Assembly (NCBI RefSeq): GCF_003337375.1
Contig: NZ_QPJD01000007.1
Span: 248,001 to 312,000 of the forward strand
Source of the DNA: Paenibacillus prosopidis
GTDB taxonomy: Bacteria; Bacillota; Bacilli; Paenibacillales; Paenibacillaceae
Direction: 5' to 3'
DNA length: 64,000 bases
The notes beneath the pieces were generated by a model. It searched no databases, was not told where the DNA came from, and saw only the letters and a list, made by a program, of their open reading frames with translations. Positions 17,401 through 27,069 of the stretch are shown here, piece by piece. The translations under genes and the position numbers were made by a program. Each line of letters starts with the position of its first letter. The stretch's first letter is position 1.

Positions 17401-17853
17401 CAAGGCTGCCGCCTGCTCAAAATAGCTTTCTTCCAACTGTTCGAAGGTCACTCCTCCTGTGACAGATAGCGATTTGGTCGTAGGCCCCAACGCTCCTGCC
17501 ACATACCGAGGCCACTCCGGCGTGGAATATTTCTCTGCTGCTTCAATGGCAAGCTTTGCAGCAGCAATATTAATTTCTCTTGATTTCTCTTGGAGATCAT
17601 ATTCTGACAGTACGACTTTCGTAGCACCGAAGGTGTTCGTTTCAATCATATCGGAACCCGCGGCAAGATACGCTTCATGAATGTTTAAAATAATATCCGG
17701 ACGCGTCAGGACAAGCATCTCATTACATCCTTCCAGTTCTTCCCCTCCAAAATCTTCGGCAATGAGATTCTCCTGCTGAATCATAGTCCCCATAGCGCCA
17801 TCCAGTATCAGAATCTTCTTTTGCATTTGTTCTTGAATAGATGGTTTTTTCAC
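14410..17853 (-). CDS. metH: Cobalamin-dependent methionine synthase
   Basis: Transfers methyl from 5-methyltetrahydrofolate via cobalamin to homocysteine. About 1147 residues, full length. Domains in order: homocysteine-binding with zinc cysteines GLNCATGPEF (near 225) and GGCCGTTPAHI (near 290); pterin-binding starting about 335 (VGERTNISGSRKFK); cobalamin-binding with GDVHDIGKNLV (His near 721); SAM-dependent reactivation domain at the C-terminus (RFSFGYPACPDLEDQ). The GTG at 17853 has AAAGGAAG seven bases upstream; an in-frame GTG six codons earlier is ahead of that site. No cobalamin or SAM riboswitch was recognised upstream. Probably co-transcribed with metF and purA. Confidence 0.97.
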   Translation of the reverse strand: MKKPSIQEQMQKKILILDGAMGTMIQQENLIAEDFGGEELEGCNEMLVLTRPDIILNIHEAYLAAGSDMIETNTFGATKVVLSEYDLQEKSREINIAAAKLAIEAAEKYSTPEWPRYVAGALGPTTKSLSVTGGVTFEQLEESYFEQAAALIEGGVEALLIETSQDTLNVKAASIGVRRAFEQLGVELPIMISGTIEPMGTTLAGQHIESFYISLEHLNPISIGLNCATGPEFMRDHIRTLSQIADSAISCYPNAGLPDENGHYHESPESLAKKLEGFAEQGWLNIVGGCCGTTPAHIRALADTMSQYSPRKNYGSHPAAVSGIETVYIEDENRPIMVGERTNISGSRKFKRLIKEKKFEEGSEIARAQVKNGAHVIDINLQDTDIDEAYAMKHFLQEVVKKVKAPLMIDSTYDHIIELGLKYSQGKAIINSINLEDGEAKFAAIVPLIHKYGAAVVMILIDERGQAVSRKAKIEVADRAYDLLTNKYGLKPHDIIFDPNMFPVGSGDPQYLGSAVETIEGIKWIKAKYPECKTILGLSNISFGLPDAGREVLNAVYLYHCTKAGLDYAIVNTEKLERYASISEEERRLAEELIYNTNDDTLAKFVAHFRVKKVEKKEKISNLSLEDRLGSYVIEGTKEGLIPDLEEALKVYSPLEVINGPLMKGMAEVGRLFNNNELIVAEVLQSAEVMKASVSYLEPFMKKDESAEKGKIILATVKGDVHDIGKNLVEIILSNNGYKIVNLGIKVPPEQIIEAYRRELPAAIGLSGLLVKSAQQMVITAQDLRGAGVDAPILVGGAALTRKFTKTRIAPEYDGMVLYAKDAMDGLDIANRLNDPEQRKRLIQELRETKELDVMETGKKEDLLPKMTRVNASTISKEVPVHVPPDLKRHILRDYPIGHIMPYVNMQMLLGHHLGLKGKVERLLREKDAKALQLKDTVDSILNDAQKNGIIQAHGMYRFFPAQSSGNDVLVYDSDDKGKVLQTFTFPRQETEPYYCLADYLKSVESGQMDYVGFLLVTAGHGINELAKELREKGDYLKSHALQATALEVAEGFAERVHHIMRDVWGIPDALQMTMQERFGAKYIGQRFSFGYPACPDLEDQEPLFALLKPEDIGVELTESFMMDPEASVSAIVFAHPEARYFNVDKA

Positions 17854-17927
17854 GGTTATTCTTCCTTTCACTTCGGAATCACCCCATAACAGACTTTTAT
17901 GTATATGAAGTCTATGTTAGTAATCAT

Positions 17928-17969
17928 CCCCGCTTGCATTTGCAAAGAGATTAGCAAATTACAGCGGGG
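17928..17969. other. Stem-loop between purA and metH
   Basis: CCCCGC and GCGGGG enclose further pairing ATTTGC/GCAAAT, making a compact hairpin in the 164-base gap after purA. No T-run follows on the minus strand, so it may be a processing or partial-termination site rather than a full terminator. Confidence 0.45.
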
Positions 17970-18017
17970 GGTTGATTTTCCGAGTATCTCCCTTGAATTG
18001 GACATTAGTCCATTTTG

Positions 18018-20238
<2,221 letters not shown>

Positions 20239-20344
20239 CCTCTCACCTCTATTCTATTTTCATTTAATATATTCTATGTGATAGAAACGAAAAGGTATGG
20301 ATGAGTAGATATTATTATGCCTAAATATAGAATGTTCAGTATTT

Positions 20345-20686
20345 TTGAATATCGATCAAAAACAAGATTCTCTTATTCAATTTGTTGATCGGATGGGAAT
20401 GGGCTCTATGGTGGCTACATTGGGAGAAAAAGGGGCTGTCTACTATCCCCAAACCAAAGAGGTAGGTTATCAACCTGTCTTTCCTGTCAAACTTGTTGAT
20501 TCAAGCGGAGCAGGAGATGCTTTCTTTTCAGGTACAGTCATGGGATTAGTTAAGGGGCTCTCTTTAAAAGAAGCGGTGATTTGCGGAACCAAGGTGGCAG
20601 GGTGGACCATTGAATCTGCTGAAAACATATGCCCGGAGCTGCCCATAAGATTAAAACAAGATGAATTCTTTAAAAATATGAAGTGA
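20345..20686 (+). pseudogene. C-terminal fragment of a PfkB-family sugar kinase
   Basis: The stretch holds the PfkB C-terminal signature VDSSGAGDAFFSGTVMGLVKGLS, including the catalytic Asp of GAGD, and the preceding MVATLGEKGAVYY. Intact members (fructokinase, ribokinase) have about 300 residues; here roughly the first 200 are missing and no ribosome site is seen before the TTG at its head. A truncated relic ending at a strong terminator. Confidence 0.78.
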
Positions 20687-20723
20687 GCAAACTAACCTTG
20701 AGGAATAGTCATGTTAAAAAGAA

Positions 20724-20771
20724 GAGGCTGTCCCCTAAGTGATTTACTTAGGGGATAGCCTCTTAGTTTTT
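20724..20771. terminator. Strong terminator after the PfkB relic
   Basis: GAGGCTGTCCCCTAAGT and ACTTAGGGGATAGCCTC form a long stem followed by TTAGTTTTTG. Its downstream arm also encodes the last codons of the ahcY relic on the other strand. Confidence 0.8.
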
Positions 20772-20891
20772 GTAAGATGATCTATATGAATGCCAAGCGT
20801 TTCTAATCGCAGATTAGCCACATAGTAGTCTAATTCAGCGGGAACAGCGTGTACCTTAGCTTGAAGCGACTTTCCATTCTTTGATAGTCAT
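20744..20891 (-). pseudogene. Relic of S-adenosylhomocysteinase (ahcY)
   Basis: On the minus strand one frame reads SLQAKVHAVPAELDYYVANL then RLETLGIHIDHLT and a stop. This is the C-terminal tail of SAH hydrolase (usual form KVHxVPxEIDxxVAxLKLxxxGIxIDxLT). Just upstream, a GGGAGG ribosome site precedes ATG 20891 and MTIKEWKV, perhaps the original N-terminus, joined in a different frame. So about 350 internal codons are gone. The relic sits beside mtnK and near metF and metH, where the enzyme would fit metabolically. Confidence 0.7.
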
Positions 20892-20926
20892 ATACAATAC
20901 CTCCCAATTTTTATTAACTTACTTTT

Positions 20927-22138
20927 TCATCCCAACTCTACTAACTGTCTTACACGGGATGTAATATCGTAAATTTCTTTCACCTGACGTCTCTCAAGTA
21001 CCAGCTTTTGTCCGACCGACAGCGCTAATTTTTCCCCGTTTGCCCGCAGCTTTGGATCGCTTATGCTTTCCAGATCCCATACATGTGCAAGACCGATAAT
21101 CCGGCGTATCATCTTGCAGCCTGCATATCCTGAAGCATCCTCCAGTACTTGAAGCAAGTAATGGTCTACATATCCCGGGATTACCGCCATTCGCTCCTTT
21201 GCTTCTTTTTCCCATAACTGCCTGAATTCTTTTTCAAAGCAAGTCCATATTTGTTCAATCATCGTAAGAAGATACTCTTGATAATTCATGCGTTCCCCCA
21301 AGTCCGGAGTATGCCCTTCATGGGAGGCAAAGCTTAGCAGAAGATTTCCGATCACGGCCCCGATATCAAATCCCATAGGTCCATAAAAAGTAAATTCCGG
21401 ATCAATCACTTTGGTATCCTCTTCTGTCACCATGATACTGCCGGTATGAAGGTCGCCATGGATAAGCGCCTGGGCATGAGTGAGGAAACCATCCTTTAGC
21501 TTTGCGACTTCAAGCTTCAATTGGTTGTTCATCCATATTTCTTCCACCGTATCCGCTATCAATGGATTAAATTGATTCTCTCCGGAATCGAAATAAGGGT
21601 AAGTGAAAATGAGATCCTCTGAGATTTTGCACATTTCCGGATTCATGAATTGAACCGTTCTTTTCTTCTTTGTTTGCGCGGGCAAAGCGATATCGGACGT
21701 CATAAACAAAGTTCGTGCCAGGAAGGTGCCGATATGACTCGCAAAATGAGGATAGCGCTTTCGGGCAGCAAGCCCCTTACGCATAATGAGGTGGTTAGAT
21801 AGATCCTCCATGATAGTCAACGCCAGAACTCTATCATAATGATAGACTTTTGGTACTAAACCGGGACAGATCCTGTCATGATTGATCAATGCCTGGCTTT
21901 CAATGCGTGCCCGGTCGAGAGTTAACGGCCATGATTCTCCAATTGCTCGCGCAAAGGGGCGCGCCTGCTTCATAATAATACTCTTACCTGATCGTTTGTC
22001 TGTAAGCTGAAAGACGAGATTTAAATTTCCATCCCCGACCTTTCTGCAAATGAGCTGAGCATTCTCTGGAAATAGATCCGTAAACTTTAGGGCATAGGTT
22101 ATAGCTCCCTGTTCATCAAGGGGGTGGTATCGAAGCAT
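20927..22138 (-). CDS. mtnK: S-methyl-5-thioribose kinase
   Basis: Phosphorylates methylthioribose in methionine salvage from methylthioadenosine. 403 residues, normal length. Kinase motifs: GDGNLNLVFQL glycine-rich loop, IIMKQARPFAR, catalytic ALIHGDLHTGSIMV, and VIDPEFTFYGPMGFDIG, as in B. subtilis MtnK. AGAGGAGAGGG precedes the ATG. It diverges from mtnE; the 211-base gap between them is AT-rich and shows no SAM riboswitch. mtnA, which usually follows mtnK, is absent here and a decayed ahcY takes that place. Confidence 0.94.
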   Translation of the reverse strand: MLRYHPLDEQGAITYALKFTDLFPENAQLICRKVGDGNLNLVFQLTDKRSGKSIIMKQARPFARAIGESWPLTLDRARIESQALINHDRICPGLVPKVYHYDRVLALTIMEDLSNHLIMRKGLAARKRYPHFASHIGTFLARTLFMTSDIALPAQTKKKRTVQFMNPEMCKISEDLIFTYPYFDSGENQFNPLIADTVEEIWMNNQLKLEVAKLKDGFLTHAQALIHGDLHTGSIMVTEEDTKVIDPEFTFYGPMGFDIGAVIGNLLLSFASHEGHTPDLGERMNYQEYLLTMIEQIWTCFEKEFRQLWEKEAKERMAVIPGYVDHYLLQVLEDASGYAGCKMIRRIIGLAHVWDLESISDPKLRANGEKLALSVGQKLVLERRQVKEIYDITSRVRQLVELG

Positions 22139-22349
22139 AAGGTCCCTCTCCTCTATTGAAAAAGTATTCCTATTCTATAAATAATCCAAGAGAGAAGCAT
22201 TGGTGTTTGTAAAAGGCGAAAATAGTAAATTAGACTAACTATTTAGGTGATTAATAGAGAGACAAACGATTGTTTTTCTAATAGATGATAGATGTACAAG
22301 CAAATCTGCTTTCCCCGTCATATCCTTTCTTAATAGGGGAGGGGATGTA

Positions 22350-23540
22350 ATGGATGAACAAATAGGAAAATTCGAAATTAAGGCATCAGCTCAATTGAAC
22401 CGTCTTCCCGTTCAATTTTTCTCAACCCTGGTGTCGAGAGTAAACAAATTCACCGCAGAAGGATACGATGTCATTAATCTCGGACAGGGAAATCCCGATC
22501 TTCCCACTCCGTCGCATATTGTTCATTCCTTAAAAGAGGCGGCCGAAAATCCGTTAAACCACAAGTACCCCCCATTTTCCGGGAGAAGAGAATTAAAAGA
22601 GGCTATATGTCAGTGGTATAAGAATGAACATGGCGTTTCTCTCGATCCCGAGGAAGAAGTAGCCATTCTTGCCGGAGCGAAAACAGGCTTGGTAGAGCTT
22701 TCGGCCGTATTGCTCGATCCGGGAGATAGCGCGCTTGTTCCTGACCCTGGATATCCGGATTACTGGTCGGGGATTGCGCTGTCAGGAGCTGAGATGGTTA
22801 CGATGCCGCTGCTGCGGGAAAATTCCTATTTTCCTGATTTCGAAAAAATTACAGCAGAGCAGCTGAAAAGGACGAAATTAATGTTTCTAAATTATCCGTC
22901 CAATCCTACCGGTGTCTGCGCCCCTGCCTCCTTATTCGATGAGGCCATTCGGTTTGCAGAGAAAAACCATATTGTCATCGCACATGACTTTGCCTACGGA
23001 GCCATCGGATTTGACGGGAAGAAACCGGTTAGCTTCTTGACTCGTCCCGGAGCGAAAGAGGTCGGGGTCGAATTCTATACTCTATCCAAAACCTATAACA
23101 TGGCAGGCTGGCGAATCGGTTTCGCGCTGGGGAATAAGAACGTCATCCGATTAATCAATAAGCTTCAGGATCATTATTATGTCAGCTTGTTTGGAGCGGT
23201 TCAAGATGCGGCGGTTACCGCTTTGATGCACTCTCAGAACTGTGTAAGGGAGCTGGTCGGCATATATGAATCCAGAAGGAACTCCTTTTATTATGAAATG
23301 GGTAAAATCGGATGGCATGCTCCGCCTTCCGAAGGGACGTTCTTTGCTTGGCTTCCGGTTCCGCCCGGATATACCTCCAGCCAGTTTGCAAATCTGCTTC
23401 TGGAAAAGGTTCAGGTGGTTGTGGCGCCAGGCATCGGATTTGGCAAGCACGGTGAGGGATACGTTCGTGCGGGACTCCTCACGAATGAAGAACGGCTTCG
23501 TGAAGCGGTACACCGAATTCAATCCTTGTCCCTCTTTTAA
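22350..23540 (+). CDS. mtnE: PLP-dependent aminotransferase of methionine salvage (MtnE-like)
   Basis: Transaminates 2-oxo-4-methylthiobutyrate to methionine. 396 residues of class I aminotransferase fold. Motifs: DVINLGQGNPDLPTP, AGAKTGLVELSAVLLDPGD, NYPSNPTGVC, and the PLP-lysine in YTLSKTYNMAGWRIGFALGN, plus the substrate Arg in GEGYVRAGLL. The N-terminus (LNRLPVQFFSTLVSRVNKF) is close to MtnE of B. subtilis. GGGAGGGG precedes the ATG. mtnD follows 35 bases later, so both are in one unit. Confidence 0.88.
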   Translation: MDEQIGKFEIKASAQLNRLPVQFFSTLVSRVNKFTAEGYDVINLGQGNPDLPTPSHIVHSLKEAAENPLNHKYPPFSGRRELKEAICQWYKNEHGVSLDPEEEVAILAGAKTGLVELSAVLLDPGDSALVPDPGYPDYWSGIALSGAEMVTMPLLRENSYFPDFEKITAEQLKRTKLMFLNYPSNPTGVCAPASLFDEAIRFAEKNHIVIAHDFAYGAIGFDGKKPVSFLTRPGAKEVGVEFYTLSKTYNMAGWRIGFALGNKNVIRLINKLQDHYYVSLFGAVQDAAVTALMHSQNCVRELVGIYESRRNSFYYEMGKIGWHAPPSEGTFFAWLPVPPGYTSSQFANLLLEKVQVVVAPGIGFGKHGEGYVRAGLLTNEERLREAVHRIQSLSLF

Positions 23541-23575
23541 GAGGGTAGAAACTTCTATTGAAAGGGGAAAACAGT

Positions 23576-24109
23576 ATGGCGGAGATCGTACTTCGTAAAA
23601 CAAATGAAAGAATTAAAGGCGAGGAAAACGTAAAAAGTTTCTTGGAAGATCAGGGCGTTCTTTATGAACACTTGGATACTAACAAGCTGCCGGAAAACCT
23701 CCAGGAAAAATTTATTCTCTCCGACTCGGAGAAAGAAAAGATTCTTGACGTTTTCGATGCAGAAATCAGATCGCTTGCGCAAAGGCACGGTTATCAAAGA
23801 TGGGATATTGTAGCCCTCTCTGATGCTACGCCTAATCTGGATGAGCTCCTGAAGAAATTTCAGCAGGTCCATGTGCATACCGAAGACGAAGTTCGTATTA
23901 TTACGGCAGGAAAAGGGATCTTCACCGTTAAAGGGAGCAAAGATACCGGCTACTTCGATATAGAATTAGTCCCTGGCGATGTGATTTCTGTTCCGGTGAA
24001 TACACCCCATTTCTTCACTTTGATGGAAAACCGGCGCGTGGTCGCAGTAAGATTGTTTATTGATGCCGCAGGATGGGTCGCTCATCCTTATGAAGATCCC
24101 GATTTCTAG
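23576..24109 (+). CDS. mtnD: Acireductone dioxygenase
   Basis: Oxidises acireductone to the keto acid precursor of methionine and formate. The metal-binding motif VHVHTEDEVR gives His99, His101 and Glu105; the fourth ligand His is in VNTPHFFTL. Cupin fold, 177 residues, normal length. AAAGGGG precedes the ATG at 23576; the upstream TTG six codons earlier contains that site and is not the start. Together with mtnE it forms the last steps of methylthioadenosine salvage; mtnB, mtnW and mtnX are not in the window. Confidence 0.94.
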   Translation: MAEIVLRKTNERIKGEENVKSFLEDQGVLYEHLDTNKLPENLQEKFILSDSEKEKILDVFDAEIRSLAQRHGYQRWDIVALSDATPNLDELLKKFQQVHVHTEDEVRIITAGKGIFTVKGSKDTGYFDIELVPGDVISVPVNTPHFFTLMENRRVVAVRLFIDAAGWVAHPYEDPDF

Positions 24110-24134
24110 GCTAATGTTTGCATGAAAAAACGAA

Positions 24135-24157
24135 AGAGGGCTATCCCATAGCCCTCT
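24135..24157 (-). terminator. Terminator between mtnD and speE
   Basis: AGAGGGCTAT-GGG-ATAGCCCTCT followed by TTCGTTTTTTC on the minus strand; it ends speE transcription and may also serve mtnD. Confidence 0.8.
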
Positions 24158-24166
24158 CCCTAACCA

Positions 24167-25090
24167 TCATTGTGAATACGCGCTTTGTTGATCTGAATGG
24201 TAATATTTGAATAGCCTCAGCTTTCTTAAACTATTCGGCAAGGCCTTACTTTTTTCTGCACGAACTTCCTTCGGCAATTTAAACAAGGTTGAAAGGTTTT
24301 TGGGGAGCGTTAAATGGGGAACCGATACTTTCTTTTTGCCTGGAATCATCTTTCTAAACGAAGCGATCTGGAATCCCCAATCTCCAAAGGAAGGGACATA
24401 AACGTAGTAGCTTTTCGTTACCATTCCGACGCTTTTTAATGTATGATAAATACTCCAGTACACACGCGGCATATCTTCGGTCGAATTAGATTGAATGACA
24501 ATAATCCCGCCCGGAGCAAGCGATTTTACTACACGCCGGAAAAACTCTTTGGTATAAAGCTTACTTATCACTTTATCAGACGGATCCGGAAAATCGACGA
24601 TAATGACATTGTAGGTTTTTGAATTTGGTTTTGGATTCAATGGAAAAAAAGTTCTTGCATCCTTTTGATAAATTTTAACCCGCTTATCATATAAGGAACG
24701 ATTATTTAATAGAGACATAGGCTTTCTTTTTGCGATTTGAATCATTTTTGGATCCAACTCAACAAGATCAACCGATTTTACATCACGATATTTAAGTACT
24801 TCCCGTACTGCGAATCCGTCGCCCCCGCCCAATATTAATACATTGCGACGGCTAGGTGACATGGTCATGGCCGGGAGAACAAGTGCCTCGTGATAAAAGC
24901 GTTCATCCAATGAACTGAACTGCAGCTGCTTATCGAGATACAAACGTATATCCTTCGCTTCCAGCAAGACAATATTTTGGTAGCGGCTTTTACCTCTATA
25001 TAAAATTTTAGGCTTTCGTTGCAGCAAATGCTTCAGGGTTTGTTGATCCCATATATCTCCCCGCATAATCTTTTTTGGCAATGATTTCAC
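24167..25090 (-). CDS. speE: Spermidine synthase-family aminopropyltransferase
   Basis: Transfers the aminopropyl group of decarboxylated SAM to putrescine, releasing methylthioadenosine. The Rossmann core has NVLILGGGDGFAVREVLKY, SVDLVELDP, QKDARTFF and VIIVDFPDPSD, where the last Asp stands at the catalytic position (often DSTDP or DLPDP). Also the N-terminal YQNIVLLEAKDIRLYLDKQ with SSLDERFYHE. 307 residues; the basic C-terminal tail (about 50 residues, GKKKVSVPHL to the end) exceeds Bacillus SpeE, and a thermospermine-like or other specificity is possible. Supplies substrate for the mtn genes beside it. Confidence 0.85.
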   Translation of the reverse strand: MKSLPKKIMRGDIWDQQTLKHLLQRKPKILYRGKSRYQNIVLLEAKDIRLYLDKQLQFSSLDERFYHEALVLPAMTMSPSRRNVLILGGGDGFAVREVLKYRDVKSVDLVELDPKMIQIAKRKPMSLLNNRSLYDKRVKIYQKDARTFFPLNPKPNSKTYNVIIVDFPDPSDKVISKLYTKEFFRRVVKSLAPGGIIVIQSNSTEDMPRVYWSIYHTLKSVGMVTKSYYVYVPSFGDWGFQIASFRKMIPGKKKVSVPHLTLPKNLSTLFKLPKEVRAEKSKALPNSLRKLRLFKYYHSDQQSAYSQ

Positions 25091-25229
25091 CTCTCATTAT
25101 CAATGAAGTTTTTCCCGTATTCCCTCATGAGAAGCCTTATATTCCATCAGTACACCTTTACACAATTTAAAATCAAGATATGCCATGCTGTCCGGGAAAG
25201 TGTGGGCAACAAGCCAAGAAGATTAGCAA

Positions 25230-25258
25230 TTGCCATAAACTTACTCCTGTGGTAAACT
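25230..25258 (+). promoter_or_regulatory. Sigma-A promoter of the hflX leader
   Basis: TTGCCA, 17 bases, TAAACT. Start of transcription would be near 25265, giving a leader of about 345 bases before hflX. Confidence 0.6.
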
Positions 25259-25290
25259 CGACTTACTTAAAATGGAACGGAGGGTTACGT

Positions 25291-25329
25291 GTGATAGACT
25301 ACATCCGAGTTAGATCTTTGCGCAGCTAA
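25291..25329 (+). CDS. Leader peptide upstream of hflX, 12 aa, with Arg-X-Arg motif
   Basis: A GTG six bases after GGAGGG opens MIDYIRVRSLRS and a TAA. The Arg6-Val7-Arg8 string is the +X+ motif known to stall ribosomes in the presence of macrolides in ErmD-type leaders. Short ORF, strong ribosome site, and a terminator further down with an antiterminator partner near its end all fit a regulatory peptide. No protein function is expected beyond sensing. Confidence 0.65.
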   Translation: MIDYIRVRSLRS

Positions 25330-25346
25330 TTGAATAGCGCCAAAGG

Positions 25347-25578
25347 CTCTGCCTGTGTGCAGAGGACTCAGGATTGGTCTGTCCATTTTTAAAGGTAACC
25401 CTATATTGAAATACACGAAGAGGCAGTCTCGATTATTCGATCTACCTTCTTCGTGTTTGCCTTTAAATAAGGAACATTTCATGGCCATAAATCCGGCAAG
25501 TAAGGAGCTTTTTTTCCTTATGGATTTTTCTGATATCCTCTTAATGAAAAACACAGGCAGTCTGCCTGTGTTTTTTAT
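25347..25578 (+). promoter_or_regulatory. Transcription attenuator (terminator with antiterminator) before hflX
   Basis: The terminator is ACACAGGCA-GTC-TGCCTGTGT plus TTTTT (25551-25576). CTGCCTGTGT at 25349-25358, just after the leader ORF, is identical to its 3' arm and can pair with its 5' arm. That same segment can instead fold into CTCTGC-CTGTGT-GCAGAG (25347-25364). A second AGGCAGTCT (25421-25429) copies the terminator's 5' arm and lies in a hairpin ACACGAAGA/TCTTCGTGT. These mutually exclusive pairings are the hallmark of attenuation. Confidence 0.7.
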
Positions 25579-25609
25579 TTTGCTTTTTAAAATTGGAGGA
25601 TGATGATTT

Positions 25610-26875
25610 ATGGAACAACTGAAACAGAAAGCGATTATCGTCGGGGTCAATCTCCTTAACCAGCCTGACTTTTCATATTCAATGGAAGAGCTCCGCAGCT
25701 TGGCCGCCGCTTGCAATGTGGAGGTCGTTGGCGAGCTGTGCCAAAAAGCAGCCCGCGTGAATTCCTCCCATTACATTGGAACCGGCAAGCTAAAGGAATT
25801 GCTGGCGCTGCTTGAAGAGAATGACGCACCTGTCGTTATTTTTAACGATGAGCTGTCTCCTGCCCAGATTCGCAACCTTGAAGCCGCTCTACAGCGGAAG
25901 GTGATCGACCGGACCATATTAATTCTCGATATTTTCTCGGAACGAGCCAAAACAAGGGAAGCGCAGCTTCAAGTGGAGATCGCTGAGCTGCAGTATATGC
26001 TTCCCCGTCTGGTCGGTCTTCGGGAATCATTAGGCCGGCAAGGCGGCGGCGCGGGTTTGAAAAACAGAGGCTCCGGCGAAACCAAATTAGAGCTCGACCG
26101 GCGGCGAATCGAAGAACGAATAACGGCTATGCAGGCCGAGCTCGAGAAGCTGGTGTCCCGGCGCCAGATCCAGCGGAAGCAGCGCCATAAAAATGAAGTT
26201 CCCGTCGTTTGTTTGGTCGGTTATACCAATACAGGCAAATCAAGCTTGATGAACGTCATCATGGAAACGTTCAATCCGGGAGCTAACAAACAAGTATTGG
26301 CTCAAGATATGTTATTCGCAACGCTGGAAACGTCCGTCAGAAGCATCGTGCTGCCCGATCAGAAATCGTTCTTGTTAACGGACACGGTCGGATTTGTAAG
26401 CAAATTGCCCCATCATCTCATTAAAGCGTTCCGTTCGACGTTGGAGGAAGTTGCCGAAGCGGATTTACTGGTTCATGTGGTTGATTATTCCAACCCGGAA
26501 TATGAGAAGCACATTTCCGTTACTAACGATACGCTAAAAGAACTGGGCGCCGATCATATTCCGGCCATTTATGCTTATAACAAGTCGGATTTAACGGATG
26601 AGAATTATCCGCGGGTTCATGACGGCAGCGTATACCTCTCCGCCAAACAAAGAAGCGGAATCGATGAGCTGATAGAGCTGATCCGCGGGCGCATCTTTCA
26701 TGATTATATGCAATGCGAAATCGTGATTCCTTTCGAACAAGGACGGCTGGTCGCTTACTTTAACGAGCATGCCCATGTTCAATCGACGAGCTATGAACCG
26801 GAAGGCACGCGCCTCAAGCTAGAGTGCAAAGCGGCCGACTACAATAAGTACCGGAACCAGTTCATTGAATTCTAG
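25610..26875 (+). CDS. hflX: HflX GTPase, ribosome-splitting / antibiotic-resistance type
   Basis: 421 residues: N-terminal HflX domain (HYIGTGKLKELLALLEEND, NDELSPAQIRNLE), coiled-coil segment with GSGETKLELDRRRIEERI, then the GTPase domain with P-loop GYTNTGKSSL (near 203), switch DTVGFVSKLPHHLIKAFRST (near 258) and NKSD (near 324). HflX rescues stalled ribosomes; HflXr variants behind attenuators give macrolide and lincosamide resistance in Listeria. Its leader with a stalling-motif peptide suggests the latter. GGAGG precedes the ATG. Ends at its own terminator. Confidence 0.92.
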   Translation: MEQLKQKAIIVGVNLLNQPDFSYSMEELRSLAAACNVEVVGELCQKAARVNSSHYIGTGKLKELLALLEENDAPVVIFNDELSPAQIRNLEAALQRKVIDRTILILDIFSERAKTREAQLQVEIAELQYMLPRLVGLRESLGRQGGGAGLKNRGSGETKLELDRRRIEERITAMQAELEKLVSRRQIQRKQRHKNEVPVVCLVGYTNTGKSSLMNVIMETFNPGANKQVLAQDMLFATLETSVRSIVLPDQKSFLLTDTVGFVSKLPHHLIKAFRSTLEEVAEADLLVHVVDYSNPEYEKHISVTNDTLKELGADHIPAIYAYNKSDLTDENYPRVHDGSVYLSAKQRSGIDELIELIRGRIFHDYMQCEIVIPFEQGRLVAYFNEHAHVQSTSYEPEGTRLKLECKAADYNKYRNQFIEF

Positions 26876-26885
26876 AAGGAATTGG

Positions 26886-26924
26886 AAAAAAAGAGGTATC
26901 TCATAAAGGGTGAGATACCTCTTT
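26886..26924 (+). terminator. hflX terminator
   Basis: AGAGGTATCTCA-TAAAGGG-TGAGATACCTCT followed by TTC; a perfect 12-bp stem directly after the stop codon. Confidence 0.82.
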
Positions 26925-27069
26925 CATCTAACAATGAAGACTTTATAATCGAGCTCCAAATACAAATAGATTAAGATAGCCCGTTTCACTTGCTGTAGAC
27001 GGATAAACAAACAAATCTATTAATCTCAAAATATATTATAGTAACACGCGAGAAGAGGAGTGAGGTCTT

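Noticed and set aside
22139..22349. SAM riboswitch expected between mtnK and mtnE
   Set aside because: No S-box helices, K-turn or terminator/antiterminator pair could be found by eye; the gap is AT-rich with only ribosome sites at its ends.
25355..25603. ORF of 82 codons overlapping the hflX leader
   Set aside because: It begins inside the leader hairpin, has no ribosome site, and its sequence tracks the regulatory stems; treated as chance.
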